NCBI GenBank assembly: GCA_937872225.1
Contig: CALMRZ010000047.1
Coordinates: 62,001-126,000 of the forward strand
DNA length: 64,000 nucleotides
From: an uncultured Spirochaetota bacterium
GTDB taxonomy: Bacteria > Spirochaetota > UBA4802 > UBA5550
Direction: 5' to 3'
Part shown: one piece after another, positions 17,462 to 27,129 of the stretch
Position numbering within the stretch: the first letter of the stretch is position 1
How the letters are laid out: each line of letters begins with the position of its first letter
Notes under the pieces: model-generated
Databases searched by the model: none
Told to the model about the DNA's origin: nothing
Seen by the model: the letters and a program-made list of their open reading frames with translations, nothing else
Program-made: the position numbers and the translations under genes

Positions 17462-18811
17462 GTGTTTTCATCCCGGGACATCTCCTGTTATATCATTTCC
17501 CTCGGGTGCGCCAAGAACCTGGTCGATTCCGAGCGGATCAACGGAGCCCTGTCGGCGGCCGGCTACTGTCATGCCGAATCCTCTGAAGATGCCGATATCA
17601 TCATTATCAATACCTGCGGTTTCATCACCGAGGCCAAGGAAGAGTCTATCGAGGTCATTTTTGACGCTATCGAACAGCAGCAGTCGTCCGGGAAAAAGAA
17701 CCTGAAGCGGTTTTACCGGGAAGACGGGCCGGAAAAGCGCAATTTTGGCCGCAGGGTGGTGGTGGCAGGGTGCCTGTCCGGGCGGTACCGAGAGGATATC
17801 CTCAGGGACATACCGGAAATCGATTTTCTGTACGGCCTGCCTGACGGCCGCTTCGTCGAGCGGATGAGCAGGGATCTCGGTATCTCGACATTGCCGCCGG
17901 AGCCGCTCCGGGAACCGCTCCTGCCGGGGCTGTCCTACGCCTACATCAAGATCTCGGACGGGTGCTCCAACAACTGCGCGTACTGCGCGATCCCCCTTAT
18001 CCGCGGGCCCCATGAGTCGTGGCCGCCGGACCTGGTCCTGGGCGATGCCCGGAGGGAGGCGGCGCGGGGAGTGAAGGAGCTGGTCGTCGTGGCGCAGGAC
18101 ATCGCCGCCTACCGGTGGCGTGACACGGGTCTCCGCGGGCTGGTGGAGGGCATGGCCCGCATCGACGGCGTGGAGTGGATCCGGCTGATGTACTGCCATC
18201 CCGATCACCTTGACGACGGCATCATCTCCATACTTGAGGGCGTTGACAAGGTGGTGCCCTACATCGACATACCGTTCCAGCATGTGAGCGGCCCCGTCCT
18301 CCGCTCCATGGGGCGCCGGGGCGATGCCGGGACCTACAGCTCCCTTGTGACGAAGCTGCGCGGCCGCGTGCCTGACATCAGGATCCGTTCGACCTTCATG
18401 GTGGGATATCCCGGCGAATCCGAAGGGGACTTTGAGGAACTGCTGCGTTTTCTCGGAGAGGCGATGCTCGACCGGGTGGGGGCCTTCATGTATTCCCCTG
18501 AAGAAGGCACCCGTGCGTGGGACCTGAACGACCCGGTGCCGGCGGCGGTGAAGAAGGAACGCTACAACCGTCTCATGGCCCTGCAGCAGGAACTATCGTC
18601 GCGGAAGCTCGCCGCCATGGAGGGAAGCGTGGTGCCGGTCATCGTGGAGGAGAGGATCGATGACTCGACCTGGGCCGGCAGGTCCATCTACGACGCGCCG
18701 GAGGTGGACGGTATTTTTTACTTGACCGCAGGGGATGTTCCGGTTAATTCGATTGTCAATGCACGGGTTACCGGAGCGACCGAGTACGACCTGGCAGGTG
18801 AAATCGCATGA
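17462..18811 (+). CDS. rimO: Ribosomal protein S12 methylthiotransferase RimO
   Basis: A 449-aa radical-SAM enzyme that adds a methylthio group to aspartate in ribosomal protein S12. The N-terminal MTTase domain has the three cluster cysteines (SLGCAKN, NTCGF, VAGCLSGR); the radical-SAM core carries CSNNCAYC near 170; a C-terminal TRAM-like segment follows after residue 380. SLGCAKN and the early domain favour RimO over MiaB. A modest insertion rich in lysine and glutamine lies before the third cysteine. The start is GTG behind a GAGGT site. It overlaps pgsA by four bases. Confidence 0.93.
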   Translation: MFSSRDISCYIISLGCAKNLVDSERINGALSAAGYCHAESSEDADIIIINTCGFITEAKEESIEVIFDAIEQQQSSGKKNLKRFYREDGPEKRNFGRRVVVAGCLSGRYREDILRDIPEIDFLYGLPDGRFVERMSRDLGISTLPPEPLREPLLPGLSYAYIKISDGCSNNCAYCAIPLIRGPHESWPPDLVLGDARREAARGVKELVVVAQDIAAYRWRDTGLRGLVEGMARIDGVEWIRLMYCHPDHLDDGIISILEGVDKVVPYIDIPFQHVSGPVLRSMGRRGDAGTYSSLVTKLRGRVPDIRIRSTFMVGYPGESEGDFEELLRFLGEAMLDRVGAFMYSPEEGTRAWDLNDPVPAAVKKERYNRLMALQQELSSRKLAAMEGSVVPVIVEERIDDSTWAGRSIYDAPEVDGIFYLTAGDVPVNSIVNARVTGATEYDLAGEIA

Positions 18812-19413
18812 AAATACCGAGGTTCATCTTTACCATACCCAATCTGCTCTCTCTCTCGAGGATCGTGCTGATCCCGCTCCTCATCTATCTCATATACGAA
18901 AAAATGTGGATCTACGCCCTCATCCTGTTCGCGGTGGCGTCCTTTACCGACATGCTTGACGGATGGAGCGCCCGCAAGCTCAACCAGGAATCCGAGTTTG
19001 GGATATTCATCGATCCCCTCGCCGACAAGTTTCTGGTCATATCGGTCTTGGCCGCCCTCATGGTCCTTGACCCATACCTCGAAATTTTCGATTTCTGGAT
19101 GATCCTGGTGATCGTGGGACGCGACGTGCTGATCACCTTCATGCGCTACCTGGCGATCCGGCGCGGCCAGATCCTCAAGACGAGCCGGTTCGGCAAGGTC
19201 AAGACGGCCTTCCAGATGATTTCCATCGTCATTATCATAATGATATACTTCGTGCGCAAAACGGGGATCTACATAACCCACCAGTCGGTTCCCTACTGGA
19301 TCATGCTGGGTGTCACGATCCTCACGGCCCTGTCCGGCCTGCGGTATCTCTTCACCAACTGGCGCCTTTTCCTCCCTGAAAAACCGAAAGAGGACACGAA
19401 TACCCAGGCATGA
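18808..19413 (+). CDS. pgsA: CDP-diacylglycerol--glycerol-3-phosphate 3-phosphatidyltransferase
   Basis: A 201-aa integral membrane enzyme making phosphatidylglycerophosphate from CDP-diacylglycerol and glycerol-3-phosphate. The CDP-alcohol phosphotransferase signature DGx2ARx8Gx3Dx3D is intact (DGWSAR, then G, D and D in GIFIDPLAD). About five to six hydrophobic segments are present. Its start overlaps rimO and its end overlaps pgpA, each by four bases, so rimO-pgsA-pgpA is translationally coupled, and pgsA-pgpA form consecutive steps. Confidence 0.93.
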   Translation: MKIPRFIFTIPNLLSLSRIVLIPLLIYLIYEKMWIYALILFAVASFTDMLDGWSARKLNQESEFGIFIDPLADKFLVISVLAALMVLDPYLEIFDFWMILVIVGRDVLITFMRYLAIRRGQILKTSRFGKVKTAFQMISIVIIIMIYFVRKTGIYITHQSVPYWIMLGVTILTALSGLRYLFTNWRLFLPEKPKEDTNTQA

Positions 19414-19889
19414 GGATAAAGGAATTCCTGTTCACCGCATTTTATGCCGGGCACAGCCCGGTCGCTCCGGGTACGGCGGGGACCCTCGTGGGCATGGCAC
19501 TCTATTTCATCGTATTCCTGCTCTCCGGCGAGATCAGCTGGGTCGTTAACCTCATCGCTGTCGTTGCTCTCTTCTATCCCTTCATGAAGCTTGCCGATGA
19601 CGGTGAAAGATACTTCGGTGTGAAGGATCCGGAGCAGGTCGTGATTGATGAAATTATGGGATACTGGATCAGCGTCCTGTTCTATCCCTTCAATATAAAG
19701 ATAGCCGTTGCCGCTTTCTTCGTATTCAGGTTCTTTGATATCCTCAAACCGTGGCCCGCCGGAAAATTGCAGAGCCTCCGGGGCGGACTGGGAATTATGA
19801 TTGACGATTGCGTTGCCGGGGTGTATACAAATCTTATTCTTCTGGCGGCGGTCCTTGTGTTAAAGCTCTTTCATGTCGATATATATTAA
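19410..19889 (+). CDS. pgpA: Phosphatidylglycerophosphatase A
   Basis: A 159-aa membrane protein of the PgpA family, removing the phosphate from phosphatidylglycerophosphate to give phosphatidylglycerol. It has the typical opening (AFYAGHSPVAPGTAGTL), the VIDEIMGYW block and the C-terminal GIMIDDCVAGV metal motif. Its start codon overlaps the pgsA stop, linking two consecutive reactions. The length is normal and all visible key acidic residues are present. Confidence 0.93.
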   Translation: MRIKEFLFTAFYAGHSPVAPGTAGTLVGMALYFIVFLLSGEISWVVNLIAVVALFYPFMKLADDGERYFGVKDPEQVVIDEIMGYWISVLFYPFNIKIAVAAFFVFRFFDILKPWPAGKLQSLRGGLGIMIDDCVAGVYTNLILLAAVLVLKLFHVDIY

Positions 19890-19906
19890 GAGGAGCCGTT
19901 TAACAT

Positions 19907-20761
19907 ATGAAACATATCGTGATTCTATCATCCCTGGCTGTTTTTTTTCTTACGGCTGCCGGAGCGCCCCTCCAGGCCGAGAAAGAGAAAAAATCCGGCG
20001 GCGGGAATGAAACGGATTATTGCGTTTCCTGCCACGAGGGCCAGGGAAACCAGCAACTGAAAAAGCCCGTGGACGAATGGCGTAAAAGCGTCCATGCGGC
20101 AGCGGGAAACAAATGCTCCCTGTGCCACGGCGGCGATCCCACCGTCAACGACAAGGTGAAGGCGAAGAGCAAGCTCGCGAATTTCATCGGCAAGCCGGTG
20201 CGGAAGACCATTTCCGAGTTCTGCGGCAGGACCGGCTGCCACGTCCTGGCCCTGGAACAGTTCAAGCGGGGTCCCCATTACGAAACTGTCCAGAAAAGCG
20301 GCGAACCGGGATGCTCCTCGTGCCACGGGGCCCACAATATCCAGCGCTCCTCCATTGATATTATCACCGTTGATTCATGCGTGTCGTGCCACCCGGCCGA
20401 ATATTCGAAGAACATCATTTCGGTCATAGCCGGCATCGACCGGAACTTCAGCGCCATCGACAGCAATATCAGCTTCATCACCGAGAAGCAGGGCGAGGTT
20501 AAGGGCCTGAAGGAGCGCATCAACAATGCCCGGCACCTCTTCCACCAGTTCGTGCACGTGTTTTCCAAGCAGGAGATGGACACCACCAAGAAAATCCTGG
20601 AAATGGAGATGCAGAGCCTTGACTCGGAGACCAGGATGAAGGTCGCGTCCATCCGGCGACTGGACGTTCTGTACCTGGCGATGCTCATCTTCGGCGTGGC
20701 CATCGTCGGCGGAATATCAACGTATTCGATCGTCATGTACGGCAAAAGAAAAAAAAGCTAG
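19907..20761 (+). CDS. Membrane-anchored five-haem c-type cytochrome
   Basis: A 284-aa secreted protein with a signal peptide (about 1-24) and five haem-binding motifs: CVSCH (39), CSLCH (70), a CX4CH at 106-112 (CGRTGCH), CSSCH (136) and CVSCH (158). A helical coiled region follows, then one membrane segment at about 256-276 with a basic tail, so the haems face the periplasm. CX4CH sites are known from cytochrome c3-type proteins. It may pass electrons between quinols and a periplasmic or outer-surface acceptor. It follows pgpA closely, but that link may be only positional. Confidence 0.85.
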   Translation: MKHIVILSSLAVFFLTAAGAPLQAEKEKKSGGGNETDYCVSCHEGQGNQQLKKPVDEWRKSVHAAAGNKCSLCHGGDPTVNDKVKAKSKLANFIGKPVRKTISEFCGRTGCHVLALEQFKRGPHYETVQKSGEPGCSSCHGAHNIQRSSIDIITVDSCVSCHPAEYSKNIISVIAGIDRNFSAIDSNISFITEKQGEVKGLKERINNARHLFHQFVHVFSKQEMDTTKKILEMEMQSLDSETRMKVASIRRLDVLYLAMLIFGVAIVGGISTYSIVMYGKRKKS

Positions 20762-20847
20762 CGGTGCGGCACCGGGTCCCACAGTAGCGGTCCCGGCCGG
20801 CCGGCGCTTATTCACGAAATGGCCTCCGACACAGGTGGATAATCCTT

Positions 20848-21333
20848 ATGAGCGACTATCTTTTCAATACCGATAAGCTTAAGTATGTCAAGGGGGACAA
20901 GCCGAAGGTGGAATGCATCCTCTGCGCTATCAGGGACAGGAACCCCGATGTCAGGAGCTTCGAGGTTGCGCGCCGTGACGGCTTCATTGTATCCGTAAAT
21001 CTCTATCCCTTCAATCCCGGTCACCTGATGATATTCCCGGAACGGCATGTGGAAAACCTCCATGATCTCACCGACCGGGAAGCGCTGGGACTTCACCGGC
21101 TCCTGGCTGAAACCATCACCATCCTTAAGGAAGAATTCGGCCCGGATGGCTTTAATGTGGGATATAATCTCGGCCGCCACAGCGGCGCCAGTATTCCCCA
21201 CCTCCATGCCCATGTGGTCCCCCGTTACGGTAACGAAGTCGGTTTTATGGATGTCCTTGCCGGAACCCGTCTCGTCGTGGCCGATCCGGTTGAGTCTAGG
21301 GACCGCCTCAGGAAGCGCTTTGCGGATAAATAA
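20848..21333 (+). CDS. HIT-family nucleotide hydrolase/transferase
   Basis: A 161-aa cytosolic protein with the histidine triad HLHAHVVPR near residue 120 preceded by NLGRHSGASIPH, as in the diadenosine-tetraphosphate phosphorylase-like branch. An N-terminal CILC pair and NLYPFNPGHLMIFPERH match the family core. Likely activity is hydrolysis or phosphorolysis of a nucleoside-phosphate bond such as in Ap4A. The length is typical. Confidence 0.88.
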   Translation: MSDYLFNTDKLKYVKGDKPKVECILCAIRDRNPDVRSFEVARRDGFIVSVNLYPFNPGHLMIFPERHVENLHDLTDREALGLHRLLAETITILKEEFGPDGFNVGYNLGRHSGASIPHLHAHVVPRYGNEVGFMDVLAGTRLVVADPVESRDRLRKRFADK

Positions 21334-21343
21334 TGGCATATTC

Positions 21344-21436
21344 TTGCTCTGACCCCTGCCTGATTGCCGATAACAATCGGTAGCTTCACGTCCGGATTAT
21401 CCTGATCCCTACTGATCCCTAAGTTGCTCTGACCCC
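21344..21436. repeat. Short repeats: TTGCTCTGACCCC pair and CCGAT palindrome
   Basis: TTGCTCTGACCCC occurs at 21344-21356 and again at 21424-21436, with the palindrome CCGATAACAATCGG at 21367-21380 between them. Both motifs recur elsewhere between genes in this window, which suggests remnants of a REP-like element. Confidence 0.6.
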
Positions 21437-21473
21437 TCCCATTAATTTTTTAAAATTAATAGAATAATTAATC

Positions 21474-21502
21474 TTGACATTAAATAGAATTTATTACAAT
21501 AT
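21474..21502 (+). promoter_or_regulatory. Promoter of the IclR-headed cluster
   Basis: TTGACA (21474-21479), a 17-base spacer and CAATAT (21497-21502). The -10 box overlaps the left arm of an inverted repeat, a typical place for repressor control. Confidence 0.55.
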
Positions 21503-21540
21503 CATATCTCGTATGACATTATAATACATAATATGATATT
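21498..21540. promoter_or_regulatory. Inverted repeat, candidate IclR operator
   Basis: AATATCATAT (21498-21507) and ATATGATATT (21531-21540) are exact 10-base inverted copies about three helical turns apart. They lie between the promoter and the regulator gene, which fits autoregulation. Confidence 0.5.
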
Positions 21541-21616
21541 ATCGGGGATAATACGTGGGCAATAATTATGGAATAATTATGGTGTCAGAGTAAAATACAA
21601 GCAAGAGATACAGACC

Positions 21617-22381
21617 GTGCCAGGATCAATCCAATCACTTAAAAAAGCTGCAAGGATACTGAATCTTTTCACCCAGGACTGCAAATTTTACGGAATAACC
21701 GATATTGCGAAGAAACTTAACCTTCCTAAGCCGACGGTCCAGAGCCTGGTGCGGACACTGGAAGAGATAGGATACCTTGAAAAGGACCCCCTCACCAGCA
21801 AATACATGCTGGGCCCGGCCCTTTTCCAGCTTGGCATGAAGTTCATCGCCACTATGGACCTGGCGGTGATTGCCCGGGTCTGGATGGAGCGTCTGTGCCG
21901 CCAGTTTGACGAGGCCGTCCACGTGGGCATGATGGTGGGCACCAAGGTGGTGATTGTGCTCCGGGCCGACCCGGCATCGCGGTATATGGTATTTCCCCAG
22001 GCCGGATCGGTGATTCCTGTCCATACCTCGGGCATCGGCAAGATCCTCCTCGCCTTCATGGAGGAGGATCGGCGCGACGAAGTGCTCGCGGAGTGCTCCT
22101 ATCCCAGACTGACGGAGAGGTCAATCGATAACCGGGCGGATTTCCTGTCTGAGCTTGAACGGGTCCGGAGCGACAGCATCGCTTTTGACCGGGAGGAGTC
22201 GCTGACGGGACTGTCCTGCGTGAGCGGCCCGGTATTCAACAACAAGGGGCAGTGCCTGGCGGCCTTTTCGGTTTCGGGTAACGCCCAAGCCATTGAGACA
22301 AAACGGGAGGAGATCATAAGCGCGGTGCGCTACGTGAGTTCCCAGATTTCATCCCAGCTGGGATATCGCAGGGAGTACTGA
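21617..22381 (+). CDS. IclR-family transcriptional regulator
   Basis: A 254-aa regulator: winged helix-turn-helix at about residues 8-70 (AARILNLFTQD, TDIAKKLNLPKPTVQSLVRTLEEIGYLEKDP) and an IclR effector domain at about 80-250 (VGTKVVIVLRADP, PVHTSGIGKILLAF, SCVSGPVFNNKGQCLAAFSVSG). IclR members commonly control breakdown of small organic acids or aromatic compounds. The start is GTG. It heads a run with a 2-hydroxyacid dehydrogenase and a dehydratase and likely senses their substrate. Confidence 0.92.
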   Translation: MPGSIQSLKKAARILNLFTQDCKFYGITDIAKKLNLPKPTVQSLVRTLEEIGYLEKDPLTSKYMLGPALFQLGMKFIATMDLAVIARVWMERLCRQFDEAVHVGMMVGTKVVIVLRADPASRYMVFPQAGSVIPVHTSGIGKILLAFMEEDRRDEVLAECSYPRLTERSIDNRADFLSELERVRSDSIAFDREESLTGLSCVSGPVFNNKGQCLAAFSVSGNAQAIETKREEIISAVRYVSSQISSQLGYRREY

Positions 22382-22429
22382 TCCATTCTTTACCTGCGCT
22401 ATAACGGCAGGCAACCATAGAGGTAACCG

Positions 22430-23419
22430 GTGAAGAAAAAAATTGTCTCTCTCTCAACGCTCGGTCCCGAGCTGTTGATGGTGATGATGCGGAACAACGG
22501 CATTGTAGATCCCGACAATGTGGAGGTCATCGGGGCGAACCACCTGCCCGACAGGAATATTGTTGAGCTGGTGAAGGACGCCGATGTCATCTTCGGAGAT
22601 TTCTGCTTTAACAAGAATATCACCGCCGAAATGGCCCGCGCCGCTAAAAAGGCTAAATTGATACAGCAGCCGAGCGTTGGTTACCAGAACATCGACGTCG
22701 AGGCCTGCACCGGGGCGGGGATTCCCGTGGCCAACACCGCCGGCGCCAATACCGTGAGCGTGGCAGAACATGTCGTCATGACCGGCCTCTGCATGGTGAA
22801 AAACCTCCTGCTGGCGCACCGGGCCACGGCGGCAGGGGAGTGGCGCCAGATGGATATCGGTGCGGGCGAATTGCAGGGAAAACTATGGGGCCTCATCGGC
22901 ATGGGGAGGATCGGCAGGGCCGTGGCGGAGCGGCTGATCCCCTTCGGTGTCCGCATGGCGTACTATGACGTGGCGAAACTGGATGAACATGACGAGTCAA
23001 GATACCATACTGCCTACAGCGGATTGGAGGATCTCCTGAAAACGGCGGATATCATCAGCATCCACTGTCCCCTCACCGATGAGACGCGCGGGATGCTTGG
23101 CGCCGGCAGGCTTGCCCTTATGAAGCCCTCGGCATTCATCATCAATGTGGCGCGCGGGGAAGTGCTTGATGAGCAGGCCCTGGCTTGTGCCCTGAAGGAA
23201 AAGCGCCTGGCCGGCGCCGCCCTCGATGTTTTTTCCGAAGAGCCGGTCGGCAGGGACAACCCGCTCCTGAAACTGGAAGGAACAAACCTGGTGCTGACGC
23301 CGCATATCGCCGGCGTGACACAGGAAGCCAAGATGAGGATAATCACCGCGGCGGTAAGGAACATGGTTGCCGTCCTCAACGGCGGCAGGCCCGATTTTGT
23401 CGTCAATGAAGTGAAATAA
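22430..23419 (+). CDS. D-isomer-specific 2-hydroxyacid dehydrogenase
   Basis: A 329-aa NAD(P)-dependent oxidoreductase. The nucleotide-binding GMGRIGRAVAERL lies near residue 162; the catalytic arginine is in NVARGEVLD, the glutamate in DVFSEEP, and the histidine in TPHIAG. It would interconvert a 2-keto acid and a D-2-hydroxy acid. The sequence does not tell phosphoglycerate, glyoxylate or other substrates apart; the short C-terminus excludes a serA-type ACT domain. Start GTG follows AGAGGT. It sits between an IclR regulator and an IlvD/Edd-type dehydratase. Confidence 0.9.
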   Translation: MKKKIVSLSTLGPELLMVMMRNNGIVDPDNVEVIGANHLPDRNIVELVKDADVIFGDFCFNKNITAEMARAAKKAKLIQQPSVGYQNIDVEACTGAGIPVANTAGANTVSVAEHVVMTGLCMVKNLLLAHRATAAGEWRQMDIGAGELQGKLWGLIGMGRIGRAVAERLIPFGVRMAYYDVAKLDEHDESRYHTAYSGLEDLLKTADIISIHCPLTDETRGMLGAGRLALMKPSAFIINVARGEVLDEQALACALKEKRLAGAALDVFSEEPVGRDNPLLKLEGTNLVLTPHIAGVTQEAKMRIITAAVRNMVAVLNGGRPDFVVNEVK

Positions 23420-23592
23420 AAATAGACCTGCTGATAAACTGTCATTTCGACGAATCCCGGTAGTACGGGATGAAAAGAAATCGTACCGCCATGCATTATT
23501 CAAGATTTCTCACTTCGACGAGCGTGGTTTGAAATGGCAAATATTGGAAGGCAATTAGTTCAATCATTAGAAAGTACGTTACGGAGAAGAAC

Positions 23593-25236
23593 ATGAAGAA
23601 GCCAAAGAGCGCACCCATATTCAACGAGAAGGACTTTCCCCTCAACCTGATCCGCGGGAATTTTTTCCACGGCACGGGATACGAGATCAATGAGCTGAAG
23701 GAAAAGCCTTTCATCGGCATCGTCAATTCCCGGACCGATATCAATCCCGGCCATGCCCATCTTGACACGATCGCGGGGCGCGTTAAAGAAGGCGTCCACG
23801 CCGGCGGGGGGATTCCCTTCGAATTCAACGTGCCCGCGCCCTGCGACGGCATGACCGAGGGGCACGAGGGGATGCGCTTTGTCCTTGCCCAGCGAGACCT
23901 GATCGCCGATATCGTCGAGACTCACACGCGCAGCATGCTCTACGACGGCCTGGTATTCATCGCCAGCTGCGACAAGATCATTCCGGGCATGATCATGGCC
24001 GCGGCGCGGCTGAAGCTCCCGTCCATTTTCATCACCGGCGGTCCCAACTCGATGCAGGTCAGGTACCGTAACCGAAACAACCGGAGCGTTGATCAGGAAT
24101 CCTATACCGACCTTATGGACAAGATGGCCACGAACACCTGTGCCACCTGCGGCGCCTGTGAGTTCATGGGCACGGCCAATACAATGCAGTGCCTCACCGA
24201 GGCGCTGGGGCTTTCAATTCCGCGGTCGGCAAATTCCCCGGGCTACGGGACCGAGAAGCTTATGTTCGCCCGCCAAGCGGGGAAGCGCATCGTGGCCATG
24301 GTGGATGAGGGCCTGACATCGGACAGGATTCTCACCATGAAGGCCATCGAGAACGCCCTCATGGTGGACCTGGCCATCGGCGGCTCCACCAATTCTGCCC
24401 TGCACCTGCCGGCCATTGCCCGGACCATCGGGATGGAGCTGCCCCTGAAGGCCTTCAATGATTTCGCCAAAAAAATCCCGACCCTCTGTGCCATAACCCC
24501 CAACGGGCCCCATGGCATAACTGAATTCTACATCGCCGGCGGCGTCCCTGCCGTGCTGAACAGGATCAAGGACGACCTCCACGGGGACGCCCTCACCGTC
24601 ACCGGCGCGACCATCGGCGAGATAGCAGCGGCGGCGAAGGTCGTTGACGAGGAGATCATCCCGGACAGGTCAAAGCCGCATTCCCCCGAGGGTGGAACGG
24701 TGATCCTGTACGGGAACCTGGCGCCCGACGGCGCCGTGGTCAAGCAGTCGGCGGTGGCGCCGGACATGCATGTCTTCACCGGAACGGCCCGGGTCTTCGA
24801 GTCAGAGGCGGAATGCCTGAAGGCGATCCATGAGAGAACCCTCAAGGAAGACGAGGCCGTGGTCATCCGGAACGAGGGGCCCCGGGGCGGCCCCGGGATG
24901 CCGGAAACGCTGATGGTGACCATCATGCTGAAGCTCCTCAAACTCAGGCGGGTGGCCCTTATCACCGACGGACGCTTCTCCGGTTATTCGTCGGGGCCCT
25001 GCATCGGCCATGTGTCGCCGGAGGCGGTCGTCGGCGGGCCCATCGCGGCGGTGCGCGACGGCGACCGGATCACCATCGACATACCGGCGCGGCGCATCGA
25101 GGTCGATCTCACCGATGAAGAGATACAGAAGCGCGTCAAGGAGTGGAAGCCGGTGCCGAGGGAAATCCCGGCCGGGTACATGCGGCGCTATGCCCGGCTG
25201 GTTAGCTCCGCTGCCCGGGGAGCGGTGCTGGAATAG
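23593..25236 (+). CDS. IlvD/Edd-family dehydratase
   Basis: A 547-aa iron-sulfur dehydratase of the dihydroxy-acid/sugar-acid group. Cluster cysteines appear in PAPCDGMTEGHEGM, IASCDKIIPGM and TCATCGACEFMG; TDGRFSG and GPRGGPGMPE mark the C-terminal part. The family removes water from 2,3-dihydroxy acids or aldonates. With an IclR regulator and a hydroxyacid dehydrogenase beside it and no branched-chain amino-acid genes, a sugar-acid role is as likely as valine/isoleucine synthesis. A KDPG aldolase lies 9 kb away. The 173-base gap after the dehydrogenase leaves operon membership open. Confidence 0.85.
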   Translation: MKKPKSAPIFNEKDFPLNLIRGNFFHGTGYEINELKEKPFIGIVNSRTDINPGHAHLDTIAGRVKEGVHAGGGIPFEFNVPAPCDGMTEGHEGMRFVLAQRDLIADIVETHTRSMLYDGLVFIASCDKIIPGMIMAAARLKLPSIFITGGPNSMQVRYRNRNNRSVDQESYTDLMDKMATNTCATCGACEFMGTANTMQCLTEALGLSIPRSANSPGYGTEKLMFARQAGKRIVAMVDEGLTSDRILTMKAIENALMVDLAIGGSTNSALHLPAIARTIGMELPLKAFNDFAKKIPTLCAITPNGPHGITEFYIAGGVPAVLNRIKDDLHGDALTVTGATIGEIAAAAKVVDEEIIPDRSKPHSPEGGTVILYGNLAPDGAVVKQSAVAPDMHVFTGTARVFESEAECLKAIHERTLKEDEAVVIRNEGPRGGPGMPETLMVTIMLKLLKLRRVALITDGRFSGYSSGPCIGHVSPEAVVGGPIAAVRDGDRITIDIPARRIEVDLTDEEIQKRVKEWKPVPREIPAGYMRRYARLVSSAARGAVLE

Positions 25237-25542
25237 ATTTTTCGCGCGGTGCCGCGTTTAACATTTCAGCGGCATCGCGCCGCAGTTCAATGGTTCATCC
25301 GGGTCTTGCTTATGGCAGTAAACCCGGAACCTTCATATGCTATCCCGCAAATTCCGATAACAATCGGGCCTGATAGTGTTTTTTCCACTCCTGTCCCGCA
25401 TTGTCTTGACATTATTTTAAACTTGTCCATATATTGTTGAACCATGATTATATAACTTTGTTCAATTATGTATGCTGTTATTACTTCCGGAAGTACCCTG
25501 GTGCCTGCGGGGATGATCTTACATGTCAGATAAGGTAAAACC
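25237..25542. other. Intergenic region with CCGAT palindrome
   Basis: About 300 bases without a supported gene. It contains the repeat palindrome CCGATAACAATCGG at 25354-25367 and an AT-rich part likely to hold the chemoreceptor promoter. Confidence 0.45.
25354..25367. repeat. CCGAT palindrome
   Basis: CCGATAACAATCGG, identical to the copy at 21367-21380; arms CCGAT/ATCGG around a four-base loop. Confidence 0.55.
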
Positions 25543-27093
25543 ATGAACAGGATTTTCAATTTCTTTCTAAATAAGTATGACGACAGCGATTACCGCCTGC
25601 GGCAGAAGGTCAGGGTGCTTGTGGCTATCAGCGGCTTGGTATTTATCCTTCTCATGGTGCTGAATGGCGTGTACATTTTCTCGGCGGGCCGGGGATTGCT
25701 TAATGTAAGCGTTCTCGCCATCTTTACAGTGCAGGTCATCCTGATAATATCCCTCGTGCTGCTCAAGGCAGGTTACTACATCGCCGCATCGCATGTGACC
25801 CTGGGTATTATTATGGCCGCTGTGTGGGCTACCTTCTTCTCAGCCTCGCAGAAAGACATGATGACGAAAATGAATACCGTCAATTACCTGTTTCCAATGA
25901 TAATTCTGACCACTATGATAACCAGCAAGCGGTGGGTCATGATATACACCGCCGTCAATTCAACGCTGATTGTAGTGCTGGGACAGTTTTTTTACCTGCA
26001 GGACAGGCTTGAGCTGTATCAGGTAATTGATTTTATCGCTGACGGCGTAATAACCTATGTCATCAGCGGCGGGTGCTGCGTCGCCTTCGTCTATATGTCC
26101 GATAACGCCCATAAAAAGGTCCTGGCCGCCCTCGGGGAAAATGAGAAATACAGCGGCAGCATCAGGGAAATTCTTCGTGAAACGAAAGGGGTCGCCGAGA
26201 AGCTGGCGGTTTCCACGGATGAGCTGACCGGCGTCACCGAGTCCTTCTCGTCAAATGCGCAGAGCCAGGCGTCTTCGGTCGAGGAAATCACTTCGACGGT
26301 GGAAGAGGTCACCGCTGCCGGCGAGAGCGTCCACAACATGGCGCAGCGGCAGGTTGACCTGACGCAGAAGGTGCGGAACGAGATGGAGCAGCTATACGCC
26401 GTGGTGGAGAGCTCGATGAATAAAATTCGGGATGCCGTAGCCGTCAGGGGAGAGCTGAATGACATGGTGGAAAAATCAAAATCGGCCATACAGGAAACTC
26501 TGGGAGTCATGAAGAGCGCCACGTCACGCTTCAGGAACGTCCAGGAAACGGTCGACATCATCCAGGATATTTCCGACCAGATAAACCTCCTGAGCCTGAA
26601 CGCCGCCATCGAGGCGGCGCGGGCGGGAGACCAGGGTAGGGGCTTTGCCGTGGTCGCCGACGAGATCGGGAAGCTGGCGGATAATACTTCTACCAACGTA
26701 AAGTCGATCAATGATCTTTTCACGGGAAGCAATACCGAGATCAACAAGGCCTACTCGACCCTGGAGATGTTCATCGGAACATTGAACAGGATGATAGAAC
26801 GTATTGCGAGCTTCAGCGGTATGCTGGACATCGTCGCGGATATAACCGGGCAGGACCTCGCCCTCAATCAGCGTGCCCGGGACTCCCTCGGTGATGTCAT
26901 CGGAGAAGCAAACAGCATTCTCGTTGCCATTAGCGAGCAGAAGGTCGCCTTTGATGAGGTTTCCAGGAGCCTTACCGTGATAAATGAAACGGCCCAGCAG
27001 ACCGCCGCCGGCGCGGAGGAACTGCTGGGAACGTCGAAGGAGGTCGCGCAGTCCGCTCAGGACCTGATGGCCCTTTCAATAAAGGTGGAATAA
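25543..27093 (+). CDS. Methyl-accepting chemotaxis protein with six-helix sensor
   Basis: A 516-aa chemoreceptor. About six membrane segments (near 24-45, 53-74, 76-99, 113-126, 131-150, 163-185) form an integral-membrane sensor with only short loops; no periplasmic ligand domain and no clear HAMP domain are seen. The cytoplasmic signalling domain runs from about 205 to the end, with the conserved hairpin tip [20 protein letters not shown] near 352-371, where CheA and CheW bind. Ligand sensing within the membrane is suggested by the topology. A ribosome-binding site is weak. Confidence 0.9.
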   Translation: MNRIFNFFLNKYDDSDYRLRQKVRVLVAISGLVFILLMVLNGVYIFSAGRGLLNVSVLAIFTVQVILIISLVLLKAGYYIAASHVTLGIIMAAVWATFFSASQKDMMTKMNTVNYLFPMIILTTMITSKRWVMIYTAVNSTLIVVLGQFFYLQDRLELYQVIDFIADGVITYVISGGCCVAFVYMSDNAHKKVLAALGENEKYSGSIREILRETKGVAEKLAVSTDELTGVTESFSSNAQSQASSVEEITSTVEEVTAAGESVHNMAQRQVDLTQKVRNEMEQLYAVVESSMNKIRDAVAVRGELNDMVEKSKSAIQETLGVMKSATSRFRNVQETVDIIQDISDQINLLSLNAAIEAARAGDQGRGFAVVADEIGKLADNTSTNVKSINDLFTGSNTEINKAYSTLEMFIGTLNRMIERIASFSGMLDIVADITGQDLALNQRARDSLGDVIGEANSILVAISEQKVAFDEVSRSLTVINETAQQTAAGAEELLGTSKEVAQSAQDLMALSIKVE

Positions 27094-27129
27094 ACCGGCG
27101 GAGAGCGCGGAAGGGTGACGCAGGGAACG

